Below the pieces are notes generated by a model. The model was not told the origin of the DNA. It saw only the letters and a list, made by a program, of their open reading frames with translations, and did no database searches. Positions 24,289-36,038 of a stretch of 64,000 nt of DNA are shown one piece after another. Source of the DNA: Helianthus annuus (taxonomy: Eukaryota > Streptophyta > Magnoliopsida > Asterales > Asteraceae); NCBI RefSeq assembly GCF_002127325.2, contig NC_035436.2, positions 21,794,883-21,858,882 of the forward strand. Direction: 5' to 3'. Each line of letters starts with the position of its first letter. The stretch's first letter is position 1. The translations under genes were made by a program, and so were the position numbers.

Positions 24289-25269
24289 GCTGGGTTTAAT
24301 GTAAAAAATATACGTTAATGCAGTTTTTTTTATCTACTAATAACATTGTTAATAACAACTCTAGGTACATATGTAACATGAAGTGTATCGTTTGTCCCTT
24401 TGATTCGTTACGCTAGTCTCATATACTTATAGTTACATATATTACTTGTTTGTTCATTGATATGACATTTTGGATGATGTAATGTTGTTACATATGTAAT
24501 TTTACTAAGTTTAAATTGACACCAAAGGGACTGACATATGTAACACATGTTTATAACATATGTTACACTATGGGGCAACATATGTAACACATGTATAGCC
24601 ATCTTACACGTGTTATATATAGTTGTTGCATCAAAAAAAAATTGCCTTCACAACAACATCCGTATTCATCCAAAAATGAGCATACTAACAATGAAAATAA
24701 AAATGAATTTTATATCAATAGTTGTAATGCTTCTAAAAATGGTATTCACAACAACATCCATCTTCACAACACATAGCAGCCAACCAAAAAACACACCATC
24801 GTCGCCATGAAAACCTGATGATGCGTTTTAATCCTTCGGCGGGCTTCGCTTCTTGATAACCATCTTCATCTTGAACACAAAACATCTTTTCACATGTGAA
24901 CAAAACAAGTACATCAATATTAATCTTCTATAGTTAAAACTTATTAATCTCCTATGTAACATGTGTAACATGGCTATACATGTGTTACCTCTCTAGTGTT
25001 TGTCCTGTATGATAGTTTTTGGATATTTTTATATATTTAAGTTCATATAAAACACTTATGTTAAGTTTAAGTTTGGTGGTAATGTTTTTTTATAATATAT
25101 ACAATCTATTTATCCCTTTATTTTGTTACATATGTTACACTTCTGCCAGCTACATTCCTGCCAGCTACATTCTAAAATGTTTGTCCTGTATGTTGTAACA
25201 TGTGTTACACTTCGGGGCAATATATGTTGAACACATGCAGAAATGAAAAAAAGGTAAACCTTTAAACTT

Positions 25270-25437
25270 ATGAAAATGTATACATGCATACTCATGTGTA
25301 ACCTTAATGTTGTAACACATGTAACAACTATATGAAATACGTATAACGTGTATACTCATGTGTGACCTTAACATTGTAACACATGTAACAACTATACTCA
25401 TGTGTAACCTTAACGTTGTAACACATGTAACAACTAA
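25270..25437. repeat. 42-bp tandem repeat containing ACATGTAACA
   Basis: Two adjoining copies and one interrupted copy of a unit running from ACTCATGTGTAACC to GTAACACATGTAACAACT. No coding content. Confidence 0.75.
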
Positions 25438-25629
25438 AAGCAATCATTAACTCAAAATCGCTGGACAAACAATTTAGAAATTTAACATTAATCTTCATAA
25501 AAAATATCAATACACTTTGAAGAGAGAAATACAACATAGAAATTTAACATGAATTTTCAAACTAATTATCTACCATCAAAAACCTGCAAAATACATGAAC
25601 ATTTAAGCATTACTAGAACACTTCGAACA

Positions 25630-25935
25630 CACAAAAACTTATTAACAACCATCTGAACAAAAAAATCATGCGTGAAATGATTTTCAAAATAAAACACTAC
25701 AAAAAGTTAAAAAAACCATTCTGAAAAGAAACTCAAGAGATGATCACGATGAACATGTTAAAACACTTGCTTCTCTCCCACACACAAAAACTTATTAACA
25801 ACCATCAGAACAAAAAAAATCATGCATGAAATGATTTTCAAAATAAAACACTACAAAAGTTTCAAAAAACCATTCAGACAAGAAACTCAAGAGATGAACA
25901 CAATGAACATGTTAAAACACTTGCTTCTCTCACAC
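25630..25935. repeat. 153-bp tandem repeat, two copies
   Basis: The unit begins CTTATTAACAACCATC and recurs 153 bp later (about 25638 and 25791) with few changes. Confidence 0.75.
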
Positions 25936-26245
25936 ACACACTTGTATATGTGTTCTAGGTGTTCTTGATGAAGATGATGGAGATTGTTGTTTCTCACTCT
26001 AGAAATCAACTTTCTCTCTCTAAACACATCAGCTTCTCCCACCATAAACAACAACTTTCTCTTTCTTTCACACACACACACACACTTGTATGTGTGTTCT
26101 TGGTGTTCTTAATGAACATGATGAAGATTGTTGTTTCTCACTCTAGAAAACAGGTTTCTCTCTCTAAACACATCAGCTTCTCCCCTCATAAACAACAACT
26201 TTCTCTTTCTCTCTCACACACTTGTATGTGTGTTCTTGGCATTCT
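25936..26245. repeat. About 140-bp tandem repeat, two copies and a part
   Basis: TGTTCT starts at 25951, 26095 and 26231 mark the units; each holds CT-rich and CACACA stretches. The 130-codon ORF on the plus strand here is a by-product of the repeat. Confidence 0.75.
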
Positions 26246-26326
26246 TAATGAACATAACGAAGATTCATCAAGGATAAAGCGGTTCTGGATAACATTGGTG
26301 GGAGAGTATGCTGGAAGATCTTCCAT
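26236..26326 (-). pseudogene. First-exon remnant of a MULE transposase
   Basis: The minus-strand ATG at 26326 reads MEDLPAYSPTNVIQNRFILD, comparable to SPVHVLPNRFIPSD in exon 1 of the giant MULE transposase, and lies at the same distance from its TIR. Reading then passes into the tandem repeats. Short match, so moderate confidence. Confidence 0.4.
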
Positions 26327-26646
26327 GAATTCGTGTGGATCGCCCATTTAACAAAGAGAAATTTGAATAAGAACAATGGAACTTAGAAAAGGGAATGGAT
26401 TAGATGTACAAGATGTAAAGTACAAAAAGGTGATGGGATGGGTTGGGGTGTAATCGATGGAGCTTGGGGAAGTGTTAGGGTGAGTCAAAGTACACATGCT
26501 TATCTTACTCACATGCACATGCTTCATACAAAATGACCAAAAAACCCTTCAAGCAATGGTTTCAATGAGGTGATGTGGAGGAATGTAGTCCACAAATTCT
26601 AGTTTCCTAAGTTTTCTCAATAAAATAGGTTTTCTCCATATACTTA

Positions 26647-26650
<4 letters not shown>

Positions 26651-26699
<49 letters not shown>
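26651..26699. repeat. (TA)n microsatellite between two MULE termini
   Basis: About 24 TA units, bordered on each side by MULE-type terminal sequence. Confidence 0.9.
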
Positions 26700-26700
<1 letters not shown>

Positions 26701-26703
<3 letters not shown>

Positions 26704-26760
26704 AGCAATGCTCCATAAGAAACCTTAGATTTTTAAAAAACTTTGCAAACTCAACATGTG
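26701..26760. repeat. Left terminal inverted repeat of the giant MULE
   Basis: Compared with the complement of 59000-59060, about 36 of the first 50 positions agree by hand alignment. The ends of the foldback element at 59079-59477 share the same pattern (CAATGCT..ATAGAAAACC). Confidence 0.6.
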
Positions 26761-27039
26761 GCCTACATTTATCCACGTATACATATTCAAGTGATTAACC
26801 TTTTTGCCTCTAAGGGTATATCAGTAATTATACATCTATCCACCCAACCCAATATCTCTTCCCCATTTGATTTGACATTGTCATTAATGCCCATCACCTC
26901 ATTGTACAAATCCCCAACCCCCCCTCATTTCTTTTCGATTATTTCATTTTTAAAAGCTAAAATTTATAGATCTCTTCTCCATTAATGTCCCTCATATCTC
27001 TTTTAACATCTTCTCCTGAATATCATCCTTTCTCCATTA

Positions 27040-29151
27040 ATGTCCATGGAGACAAATCCACCAACCTCCGAGTTAATGTCGCCGGTTCATGTGCTCCCCA
27101 ACAGGTTCATTCCCAGTGACTTCCATACTGACGAGGAATTAAATACTCAAGGTTTGTCTCTCTATCTAACTTAACTCCCTCGAATATATGTTTTTTTTTG
27201 TATTTGACAATTTTTTAATGGAATAATCCAAATATACTGCATGGCAATGTTCACCTGTAACATTCGAAGCTTCTGGATACACTAACATGCCTGTTGATGG
27301 TGCTGGATCATCTGAAGTCCCTGTTAGATCACCGGATTTTTTTTGATCTCCAACAAGTTCACTAGCAGCGTTTTCCCTACTGGATCATCTAAAGTCCCTG
27401 TTATGGATAATGATCAAGGTTTGTTTTTCTATATACATGTTACACTCATTTTATTTTTTTCTTCCCCAGATATGGCATAATTCAAACATATGGCATAATG
27501 TTCACATGTAGCATCCGAAGATTCTGGCTACGCTAACATGCCGGGTGCTGGTTCTAGATCATCTCAGGGCCCTTTTGTGTTTGCTGAATCATCTCGCGGG
27601 CCGTTAGATGGTTGTTTATTTTCCATGGGAGCACACTTTATACTCATATACCAGATTTCTAACCTTACGTGCTCTCATATACCAGATTTCTAACCTTTTC
27701 GTTTCTGATGCAAGGCCAGCACATCCATACTTCGTTTTTGATACGCCTCAGGGAACCCGTTACTGGATTCCTACCATCGCTGATAAGTTCCTACCAGTGT
27801 GTGGGAAATCTTATCCGACAGTTGAGGCTGTTCTTTCCATGTATGAACTTTATGCATTTGAAGCTGGTTTTTCTGTCAAAAAAGGCCAAACTAAAGTCTG
27901 GAATGGAATTCCCACACACAAGTATCTTCGCTGCTCAAAATATGGGAAACCACAACGAAAGAGGACTTTTGACCCACTAGATGAATCTTCTGTAAGGCCA
28001 AGGAGAACCAACTTCACATGGTATGACTGTAAGGCAAGCATTCTAGTCTCAATCTATAATGATACATTCACAGTTCTGAGTTTCAATGATATTCATAATC
28101 ATGAACTTGTTGAGAATTACAACCGTGATCTTAGCAAGATATCGTGGAATCTGTCATTCTCCACCAAACAATTCATTCACAATATGAGTCTAAACCGTAT
28201 CGGACCCATGAGAGCTTATAGATGTCTTGTAGCTTTAAAAGGGGGCAGCACAATGTCAACGGGACTCCGTTGGATTTTAAAAATTTTAGCCACCAGTTGC
28301 GAATTTTTATTGGTGAACGCGATGCACAAGTTTTCCTTGAACGCTTGCGTGAGCGCTTTGACAACCTACCCAACTTCTATTTTGATTGCACGGTTTCAAA
28401 TGGAAAGCTGTCTTCTGTATTCTGGGCTGATGAGATTTCAAAGGTAAACTACAAAGCTTTTGGCGATGTCCTCGCCTTCGACGCGACTTATAGCACTAAC
28501 AGGTGAGTTTCCCCATAACATGTGTTAGGCTTACATTTTCAAGTATACAAACCTAACCAAAAAATTGTTACATTTTGTTAACCTCAAATCCATTTTTATT
28601 AATAGGTACAAGAGGGTTTTTGTGCCATTCACGGGTGTGGATCATCATTTCCAATGTGTTACATTTTGTGCGGGTTTGATATCAACGAAGTCCATTGAAT
28701 CTTATGTGTGGTTGCTTAAGGCTTTCTTGAGGGCACCCGGTACTCAACCAACTCTCGTGTTGAGTGATCAAGACCCATCCATGCTTCAAGCTGTTCCTAT
28801 GGTCTTTACCGAATCACGCCAACGTCTATGCATGTGGCATATAATGAAAAAACTACCCTCCAAGGTTAGGTTAAATCGTTAGCCTTTAACATGTGTTATT
28901 CAACATCACAGACTTATATGTCTTTTTAAACTGTATAATCTAACATGTGTGAGTAACTCTTAAAATTTACCAGATCTCCGCGGACCTTCTTGATAACACT
29001 GATGTTCGGTCCTGCATTCACCGATTGGTTTAGAATGTTTATATCAAACCAGAAACCTTTGAGTCCCGCTGGAATGATCTCCTAGAAACATTGGCCTACA
29101 AGACCACACTTGGTTGAACGACATGTACAACATCAAACATCTTTGGGTACC
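27040..29151 (+). pseudogene. FAR1-like MULE transposase, 5' part (broken by LARD insertion)
   Basis: The transposase cuts and moves the element. Exon 1 starts at 27040 (or ATG 27046) and ends at about 27151 before GTTTGT. Two similar short exons follow (about 27258-27418, 27510-27650). The main exon holds the FAR1-type zinc/DNA-binding region (YWIPTIADKFLP, CKASILVSIYNDTFTV, FNDIHNHELV). The MULE catalytic domain starts with FDATYS (Asp at 28480), is split by introns 28503-28605 and 28865-28973, and continues with SDQDPSM (second Asp at 28766) and CMWH. The acidic third residue lies beyond the LARD at 49098. Lesions: a one-base frameshift in a G run near 28242, a TAG after HRLV near 29031, and a frameshift near 29100. 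Confidence 0.82.
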
Positions 29152-30353
29152 TGATGTGCATGAAGTGTGTTATATTTTAGGTATATATTTTAAGCCTTTT
29201 TACACTTTTTTGCCAAGTTTTAAATTTATAAAACACGATATTTACTAACACTAAACACACATATGGGCAAGTGCACCCATCGTGGACGTAGTATAGTGTT
29301 GGTAAGATACCGAACCGAGGTCATCCAAGGACACAAGAGCTTTTAGTACCGGTTTATCCTCAACGTCTAACCAAATCAAAATGTTAGAAAAAGGTTTTAA
29401 ACTAAGAAAATAAAACTAACTAAAATGCTGAAAAATAAAATAAAAATAAAAACAGATAGACAAGATGAATCACTTGGATCCAACTCGTGTGTAGTGTAAC
29501 CTTTGATTATTTTCACACTTTTGCACTTGTTTAAGAGATTATTTTAGTTATTGTAGTAGGCCTCTCTTTTGAAGGCGACGTTACCCTCAACCCAGTAGTT
29601 TGAGTCAGCAAGGATACAATCGTAAAGGGTCAGATTATTGAAAGATAACTAATAAAGTTATTAATGCATAATGTGGTAGGCCCCTCTTTTGAAGGCGACG
29701 TTTCCCTCAGCGAAGTAGTCTGTGTCAGCAGGGAGACAGTCCTAAGTAGCTGGGTTAAAGTTTTAATAGTAGTTAACTTATGAGGGGATCAAAGAGTTTG
29801 GACCCCCGCCATCCAATACATGTCGGTATTGAAGGAGGTCCTACTAAATTTGACCCAGGTCCTTTGCAGGATCTATGCACTGAACAATGGTAAGACTCTT
29901 ACCAAACCAATCCCTTAACCCCCGACCAGGTAGCCAACATACCTCCATATAGACCGTGGAGATATGAATGGTGAAAATCTTTTATTTTATATAGACAGTG
30001 AAATAATGGCAAGACACCACAAACAAATGATAAGGAAGAATCACCTTCAACATAAGAAACTACTAACTAAAGTCATTAATACAAAACCAATTAAAAAGTG
30101 CAAAAGATTAAAAATAAAAAGTATTACACTAAACACTTGTCTTCACCAAGTGATGTAAGAGACTTAGACAAACATGGCCTTTGATTGTCAAGAACTCTTA
30201 CGATCAATCTTGGATCCCGAGACGACTCACACACTCTATGATGGACAATGGATGATGGTGGTGGATGATGGTGTTATGGTGGTGGTGGATGGTGGGTGAA
30301 GTTTGAGAGAGGTGGTGTGCCAAGGGATGAGTTGCAAGAGCTCCAAACACTCC

Positions 30354-30361
30354 TATTTATA
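30354..30361 (-). promoter_or_regulatory. TATA box in the LARD 3' LTR
   Basis: CCTATAAATAGG context; the partner in the 5' LTR is at 48592-48599. Confidence 0.6.
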
Positions 30362-30377
30362 GGCTAAACAGAAGCTC

Positions 30378-30600
30378 GGGCACGGCCCCGTGCCCGCTGG
30401 GCACGCCCCCGTGTCCATCTGACACTCTCTTTCTTCATTAATTGTAATTCGCAATTACAATAAATGCGCCTGCAGAAAGTTGACCACGCCCCCGTGTACG
30501 CTGGGCACGACCCTGTGGTGGGCAGTAGAAGCTTCTATAGGTTTGTCTTTTCTGCTGCTTCTTGGGCACGGCCCCGTGCTCGCTGAGCATGGGGCGTGTG
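30378..30600. repeat. Array of GGGCACGGCCCCGTGCCC-like inverted repeats (U3)
   Basis: Units with 8-bp arms (GGGCACGG / CCGTGCCC) and a CC centre at about 30378-30412, 30484-30530 and 30567-30600. The other LTR has fewer units (48616-48640, 48701-48735), which accounts for most of the 59-bp length difference. Confidence 0.8.
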
Positions 30601-30855
30601 CAGTCTTCTGTCTTCTTAGTTTTGCTTGGGAAGATGCTGTCGGGGGGGGGGGGGTCGGGCATATCACTTTTGTTCCTTTTCTGGTATTTATGTTAGATTT
30701 TGCTGTCTTTTTGCTTCTTTTGTTATTTTGAGCTCATTTAATCCTGAAAATATAAAAGGAAGACAAAAGCACACTTTTTCCAACATTAGTACTAAAAAAG
30801 GGTTAGTTTTAAGCCATAATTGATGTAATTTATATGTTGCATTTTGTGCACATCA

Positions 30856-30895
30856 AATACCCCCACACTTGAATCTTTGCTTGTCCTCAAGCAAA
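30856..30895 (-). other. Polypurine tract and hairpin module at the LARD 3' LTR
   Basis: The minus strand shows AAGTGTGGGGGTATT ending at the LTR, the primer for plus-strand DNA. Directly upstream is a perfect 8-bp hairpin (TTTGCTTG / CAAGCAAA, loop AGGA in element sense, 30876-30895). The same hairpin-plus-G-run order is frequent next to plant Athila/Tat-like LTRs. Confidence 0.75.
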
Positions 30896-31823
30896 ACTCT
30901 TTATAATGTGGCTCTATTCACTCCCAAATGGAATGGGTAGAAGAGAAGGTTTTTGGGCTTGTCATAGAGTGCCGGGATTTCCAAGATTATTTAGGTTTTA
31001 TTTTTATTTATTTACAATCCTATTCGTCATGATTTATTAAAAACGTTTCATAAGATAAATTATTTATTAGGGCATAACATACCTCTTTAAAATTTCATTT
31101 ATATACAAGTTCACATACCTCACGAGGGAATCACTCAACACTCGGCCGAAGGTGTATTTTTAGTGAATCTCTCAAAAGCGGCATGGAACTTACTCCTACC
31201 ATAAGCTTGACAAGCAATCAATCCTCCTCCTTTTTAACTATATACCTTTGTAAATATCAAGAGGACTTTTTGGGTGAAGGGTTAGGCTTGGGCTAAAGGT
31301 GGGTGATTGGGTTAGTGGTTAGTAAAAAGGGCGAAAAGCGTAACAAACGTCGGTTTTTTGAAAGACTTTTTATTTTTCACATTTTAATTTTATTTTGATG
31401 AATTGTTCAAACAAAGTTATTTTTGATGAACTTTGTTTGTTTGTTTGGTTTCATCAAAATATAATAAAATTTTTATTTTCATTTTTCTCTTTTTTTTTTC
31501 AACATAAGTCATAAGAAAACCGAACGCCGTTACTAAAAGAAAAGGGTTAAATAAAAAGGTTTAGGTGGGTAAAAAGGGTGATGGTTTTGGGTTAAGAAAT
31601 GAAAAGGTTTAGGCTCAAAGGGGTTAACTAGGGGGATTTTGGGTAGGTGGTAAAAAAAATGAAAAATAATGGTGTAGAAAGAAAAAAATGGTTAGTCCTA
31701 ATGCCTCCATCATTTACTTACTTGGGTTTAAGTTGGTAAGGACCGGGAATGTATTGTTGTGGCAAGTTCTAGAGTCGTACGAACCAAGCGGCTATTCACA
31801 CAAGAAACAAAAAATGAGCATTT
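30896..31823. other. LARD internal non-coding region
   Basis: AT-rich with G-rich GGTTAGG/GGGTTAA stretches and a foldable segment near 31380-31500 (ATTTTGATGAA... TTCATCAAAATA). No ORF I can support. Confidence 0.6.
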
Positions 31824-32262
31824 TGTAGGTCCCTTTAGCCGTATGGATCGTAACAGAATCGTCAATCCAAACTAGAGTGTGAAATCCTCTAGATCAGATT
31901 TCACAGAAAACGAGTAGAAAAAGAATCAAGAACACGATACACTTTCAATCCGGTCTTCTATTGATTATCCAACACGATGTTTACAATCAATTCAAGACCT
32001 TCCCGAAATCTCTCAGCCACTTTCTGTAGATTTCTCTAACTCTCACAATTCCTCTCAGAGTGTGTAATGTGTAACCTAAACCCTAATGACAAGCCTTGTT
32101 TATATAGGACAAGGTTTGCACATGGGCTTTGGTCTGGCCCATGCCATTCTCCAAGCCCATAACACTAAATAACTCCCTAACCAATATGCTAAGCCCAATA
32201 CAAAATATCCAAAGACTAAATAAACAAACTATTAAGCTATTGACACAAAACATGCACCAACA
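31824..32262 (-). repeat. Solo LTR (439 bp), probably Ty1/copia-like
   Basis: It starts TGTAGGTCCC and ends ACCAACA on the plus strand, i.e. TGTTGG...CTACA on the minus strand. The target duplication is exact: CATTT at 31819-31823 and 32263-32267. A TATATAAAC box on the minus strand near 32100 supports that direction. No internal region is present, so it probably arose by recombination between LTRs. The copia call rests on the TGTTGG start and size only. Confidence 0.8.
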
Positions 32263-32535
32263 CATTTAGTGTAAAGATATACATTTGTATGCTCGTTAAA
32301 GGCTCAAAACTCACTTTTGTGGGAAAGGGCTTTTATGTGATCGAGTATATATAATCAAATTTTTAACTAAGTTTGTCATGCCTTTTCGTAATTTTCTTAT
32401 GTTGGTTCTTTTTATCACGACGCTATCGGTTGTAAACTTGTAAAAATATAACCTTGTTAGAACTTGAATTCCCAACTTAAACTTAGACAAGTAAAAAAAA
32501 ATGAATTTTTTTTTGAAAAAATATGGGGTGATTAG

Positions 32536-35500
32536 TGTCACACCCCGGCCGCGTATAACATGCAACCGCGGCGGAAACGCCGGGGAGTGTTGTGGACAGA
32601 ATTAAATTGTTTCATGACCATGGCATACAAGTTGTATTTTATTTATAAACAAAGGTGTTACATTGTCTTGGAAAGAGAGTACGGATATTCAAAACATAAT
32701 TAAGCTAGTTCAAACTTCATTTTTAGGCTCTAAGGCATAGGTCCGCCCTAGAATCATGATCATCGTCCTATGGAATAGCTCCTGAAAACACATGTGAAAG
32801 TAGGTACGTCAGCATAAAAATGCCTGTGAGATACATAGGTTTTGTGAAAATGGGATTCATGACTTGAGTTTTAAAGAATGTTTAATAACAGTCAGTCATG
32901 AACCCTGTAATTTGTCTTGCTTTGTAAACCATTTGAAAAACGATAACATCAAACGATATGTATAGGTAAGTGCAAGGCTAAACGAATAACCAAGTAAAAT
33001 GAGTTGAATAAGTTGTTTGTGAAAATAATGTCTTGTGAAGAATAAGTTATTTATGTAAAATGTAATGTGTCTAAACTGAAATGACTTAGATAACGCCACG
33101 ATATGTAATATTATACAAACATTTATATATAGGAAGTACCAGCGGCGTATCCACCATGTTTGTATCATATTACATACGCCACGTTACTTAAATCATTTAC
33201 CCAAACCAATCCACCATGTAAATTGTTCATGTGTAAACCAAATGTCAAGTGTTATTGTGTAAACCATGTCAAATGTTTATGTTCACATGTAAACCACCAA
33301 TGTGTATGTCAATGTCAACGTGTTTATGTTCAATGTAAATCATGTAATGTGTATCCCAAAATGAATCATATATGGTAAGCGAAATGTATCAACTTAAACC
33401 ATATGTAAACTGCACAAAACAAGTCGTTGAAGTAACACGTGGTTTAAATCAACGTTATGTTCTGTGGAAAAATGCATGCTCTATTGATATTAACATTTAT
33501 GCGGTATTGTAAACTATGCATACATCCAAGCCTTGAGACTGCGGCGATAAACCCTTAAACAAATTAAAGGTTTATCTAAGTTATGTATATCGAATTCGGT
33601 CATTCCTTCTAGTCCTATCAAACCCAGGACTTCAGGAATGGGAGTTGTCAATTCCTATGGTACCACTACCTACTAACGAACGGCGTAGCTAATGTTAATG
33701 AATGTATTGTCCCATGTTAAACAAACCAAATGTCATAACAAAATGAAGGCATGTGCCCATATGCTGAGTAAACATATGCAGCAGAAATGTTCATGTAAAT
33801 CAATGTGTCCATATGCTGAGTAAACATATGCAACAGAAAATGTAATGTAAATCAATGTACTAAGTACGCACACAATGGGCATACATAGCATAAAATGTAA
33901 TGAAATCGTGTACTATAATGTACTAACAACATAGCAGGCATATGATGTGAAAATATGGAAAGCATGAATGTAACAGATAGGCACATGTGTTTCACCCCAA
34001 AACAGTTTGGAAAACAGTAAAAGATGGGGTTCTATGTACTCACCTGAGATTGCTTTGAGTTCCTTGTATAATAACCAGATAATGCTAAAGATCACGGAAT
34101 ATCAACGGCACCTAATAGGTAGCTTATGTTAATATACCGGACCAAATCGGAAGGATCGGACAGTACGCGGGTTCGAAAACCAAACGAGTATGGAGACTCG
34201 TGTAATATGGTTTAACAAAGCCTACATACTAAAATGAAACTTAACCTAAGTGCTTACGGTCCATCACGACCCGTTTAGGTAGCTTTTGCCACCTTACGCG
34301 TCGTTCGCGTAGAACGCATCTGGAACGCCTAACATCGTGACCACAAGGTATAACCTCGGAAGGTTATAGCTATGGTCACCTAATGTGTTTGGTCAGGTCC
34401 TAATGACCGACAAAATGGGTTGGGTTCGAAAGCATAAGTGATGGTTTAGATCGCTTACCTTACGACCCTATATAAGCACTAAACTAAAAGTGACGAGCTA
34501 AGCATGTTAGAACATGCTTAACTAAGTTTGAAAACAGGTTTGACATCAAAACAAACGGCTTTGATGTTCACGAGTAGTTTGGTTACAAAATATGCAAGAA
34601 TGCACATTTTGGCCGAAACTACGACTCGTCACTGAGCCTAGATAACGTGGTGATCAGTAGGTATGGTCACTATGGACCATAACCATCGTGATCACGCTCA
34701 CGTTATGAAGTTCCATGAACTTCGCATCGACCATAAGCTGGTCAATGCAGAAAGTCAACAAAACGTTGACTTTCGGACTCGAAAAGCGAATAAAAGAGCG
34801 AAAGAAGACTTACGGAGGGTCCCCGAGTGCAAATCTAGATCAAACAGCTCAGGTATGAAACAATGGTTTCAACTTAGAGCTTTAGGATCTGATTTTGTGA
34901 TTTTTACACTAAAGGGGGGGTATTTATAGGAAAAGTGGAACCGTTAGGATCGTTTTATCGAATATCGAGCCTTGATCACGTGCGTACATGTGTCCAGTGG
35001 ATAAGTTCAGTGAACTTGACTCTTGGCTCTTCATTGGGTGAAAAGGCATTGCCCCTTGATCGAACGAAAGGCCAGATTCTGCATTAAATGCAAAATCTTT
35101 CTGTCAGACATCCCCACGCGGCCCGCCTCACATTTGGGCAAAACTCACGCGGGCCGCCTGGCCCTCTCTGATCTGCACCACTTGCAGAATTTACACATTT
35201 GGTCCCTGTTGCGTGTTTAAGCTATTTCCAGCCCTTCTAAGACCTGTAAAGCCATCTTTAAGGCCCTAAAATGATGCCTAAACATTGTGGACATGAAACA
35301 TGCCCAAAAATATGTCGGATGTCGGTTCGTTTGGCCGTACGATTGCGATGTTTGCTTAATTACGACGGAATGCGCATAAGCGTGAAAGACGATCCAAATG
35401 ACGCGACGAATGGATTTTTCTCATGCCAAACACTAAGGCATAATATAAGGATGCTTACATAAATTTTTGGATGTCCGGATGTATTCAGAACGTAAGTTAT

Positions 35501-36004
35501 GCGCGAAAGCGCAAACTTAGGCACTTTTTGACACTTTTAGTCCCTGAATGATCCAAAAGTTTGTTTTAGCATACCAAACCTCTCAAAGCCTATTTCTAAG
35601 CTATGTAAAGGATATTTATGGTATGTTTAACTTATGGACATGTTCCGGAATGTTCGTTACAGTTCAAATTGGCATACTTTCGCAGTTTGTCAAGTTTAGT
35701 CCCTGTAAGCGAATTAACTTGTTTTTGCTATACCAAAGCCTTCAAAACTTATTTCTAAGTTATGTAAAGGTTATTTAAGGTACGTTGAGTATATGTTGAT
35801 GTTCCGGAGTATTTGTCGCATTAAACTGAGTACGTTTACGCACTAGTTAGCGTATAACTCTCCAGAAAGCGATGTAGAGTTTGGAATTGAATAAAAGTCA
35901 AAATATGAAAAATGTAAAACACAATGAAACAAACATTTGGATCAAATTACATTATTTTATTGATAATTCAACTGTTTACAATGATTACAAGCACAATTGT
36001 TACA
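32536..36004 (-). repeat. 3' LTR of element B
   Basis: TGTCACACCCCGG... to ...TGTTACA, 3469 bp. TATAAATA at 34921-34928 (minus) next to a run of 7 G. Upstream in element sense lie GC inverted repeats (GCGGCCCGC near 35116, GCGGGCCGC near 35153). Confidence 0.95.
34921..34928 (-). promoter_or_regulatory. TATA box in the B 3' LTR
   Basis: CCTATAAATACC followed by a C run on the minus strand; the partner is at 43598-43605, where the G run is 10 long instead of 7. Confidence 0.65.
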
Positions 36005-36013
36005 GTCTCCCCT
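36005..36013 (-). other. Polypurine tract of element B
   Basis: AGGGGAGAC on the minus strand directly before the 3' LTR. Confidence 0.75.
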
Positions 36014-36038
36014 ACTTGTGGAAATTTCGTCCCGAAAT

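Larger units (their letters stand above)
22750..26668 (-). mobile_element. Remnant of a second, related MULE, head-to-head with the giant MULE
   Basis: Its 5' terminus is at about 26590-26655. Read on the minus strand, this stretch matches the left TIR of the giant MULE over about 75 bp (shared GAAACCT, AAAACTT, AAACT and TGTGG.CTACATT blocks). An ATG lies 334 bp inside (26326) versus 336 bp in the giant element. The interior is a patchwork of minisatellites with many ACATGTGTTA motifs. No left TIR was found, so the left border is arbitrary. Confidence 0.5.
29152..30855 (-). repeat. 3' LTR of the LARD
   Basis: Starts TGATGTGCATGAAG, ends GCACATCA. TATAAATA on the minus strand at 30354-30361, preceded in element sense by an array of GC inverted repeats (30378-30600). 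A run of 13 G at about 30641. Confidence 0.92.

Noticed and set aside
25959..26351. 130-codon plus-strand ORF with repeated HISFSHHKQQLSLS
   Set aside because: It is a translation of the 140-bp tandem repeat and has no independent support.
30378..30600. GC inverted repeats as bacterial terminators or REP elements
   Set aside because: The context is a plant LTR; no T-run follows and units occur in both LTRs and inside the element.
30438..30731. Pro-rich ORFs in the LARD LTR
   Set aside because: They arise from the GC palindromes and the G run, and the matching ORFs in the other LTR differ in length.
32061..32130. Host gene promoter near TATATAAAC in the 31.8-32.3 kb stretch
   Set aside because: The stretch has TG/CA ends and exact CATTT duplications, so it is a solo LTR and the TATA is its own.
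33160..33378. 72-codon ORF repeated identically at 41834-42052, and similar ORF pairs at 33913/42587, 34663/43337, 35023/43700, 35271/43948
   Set aside because: They are in the two LTRs of element B, so identity only reflects LTR copying. No protein motifs, and low-complexity CATGTAAA repeats explain them.
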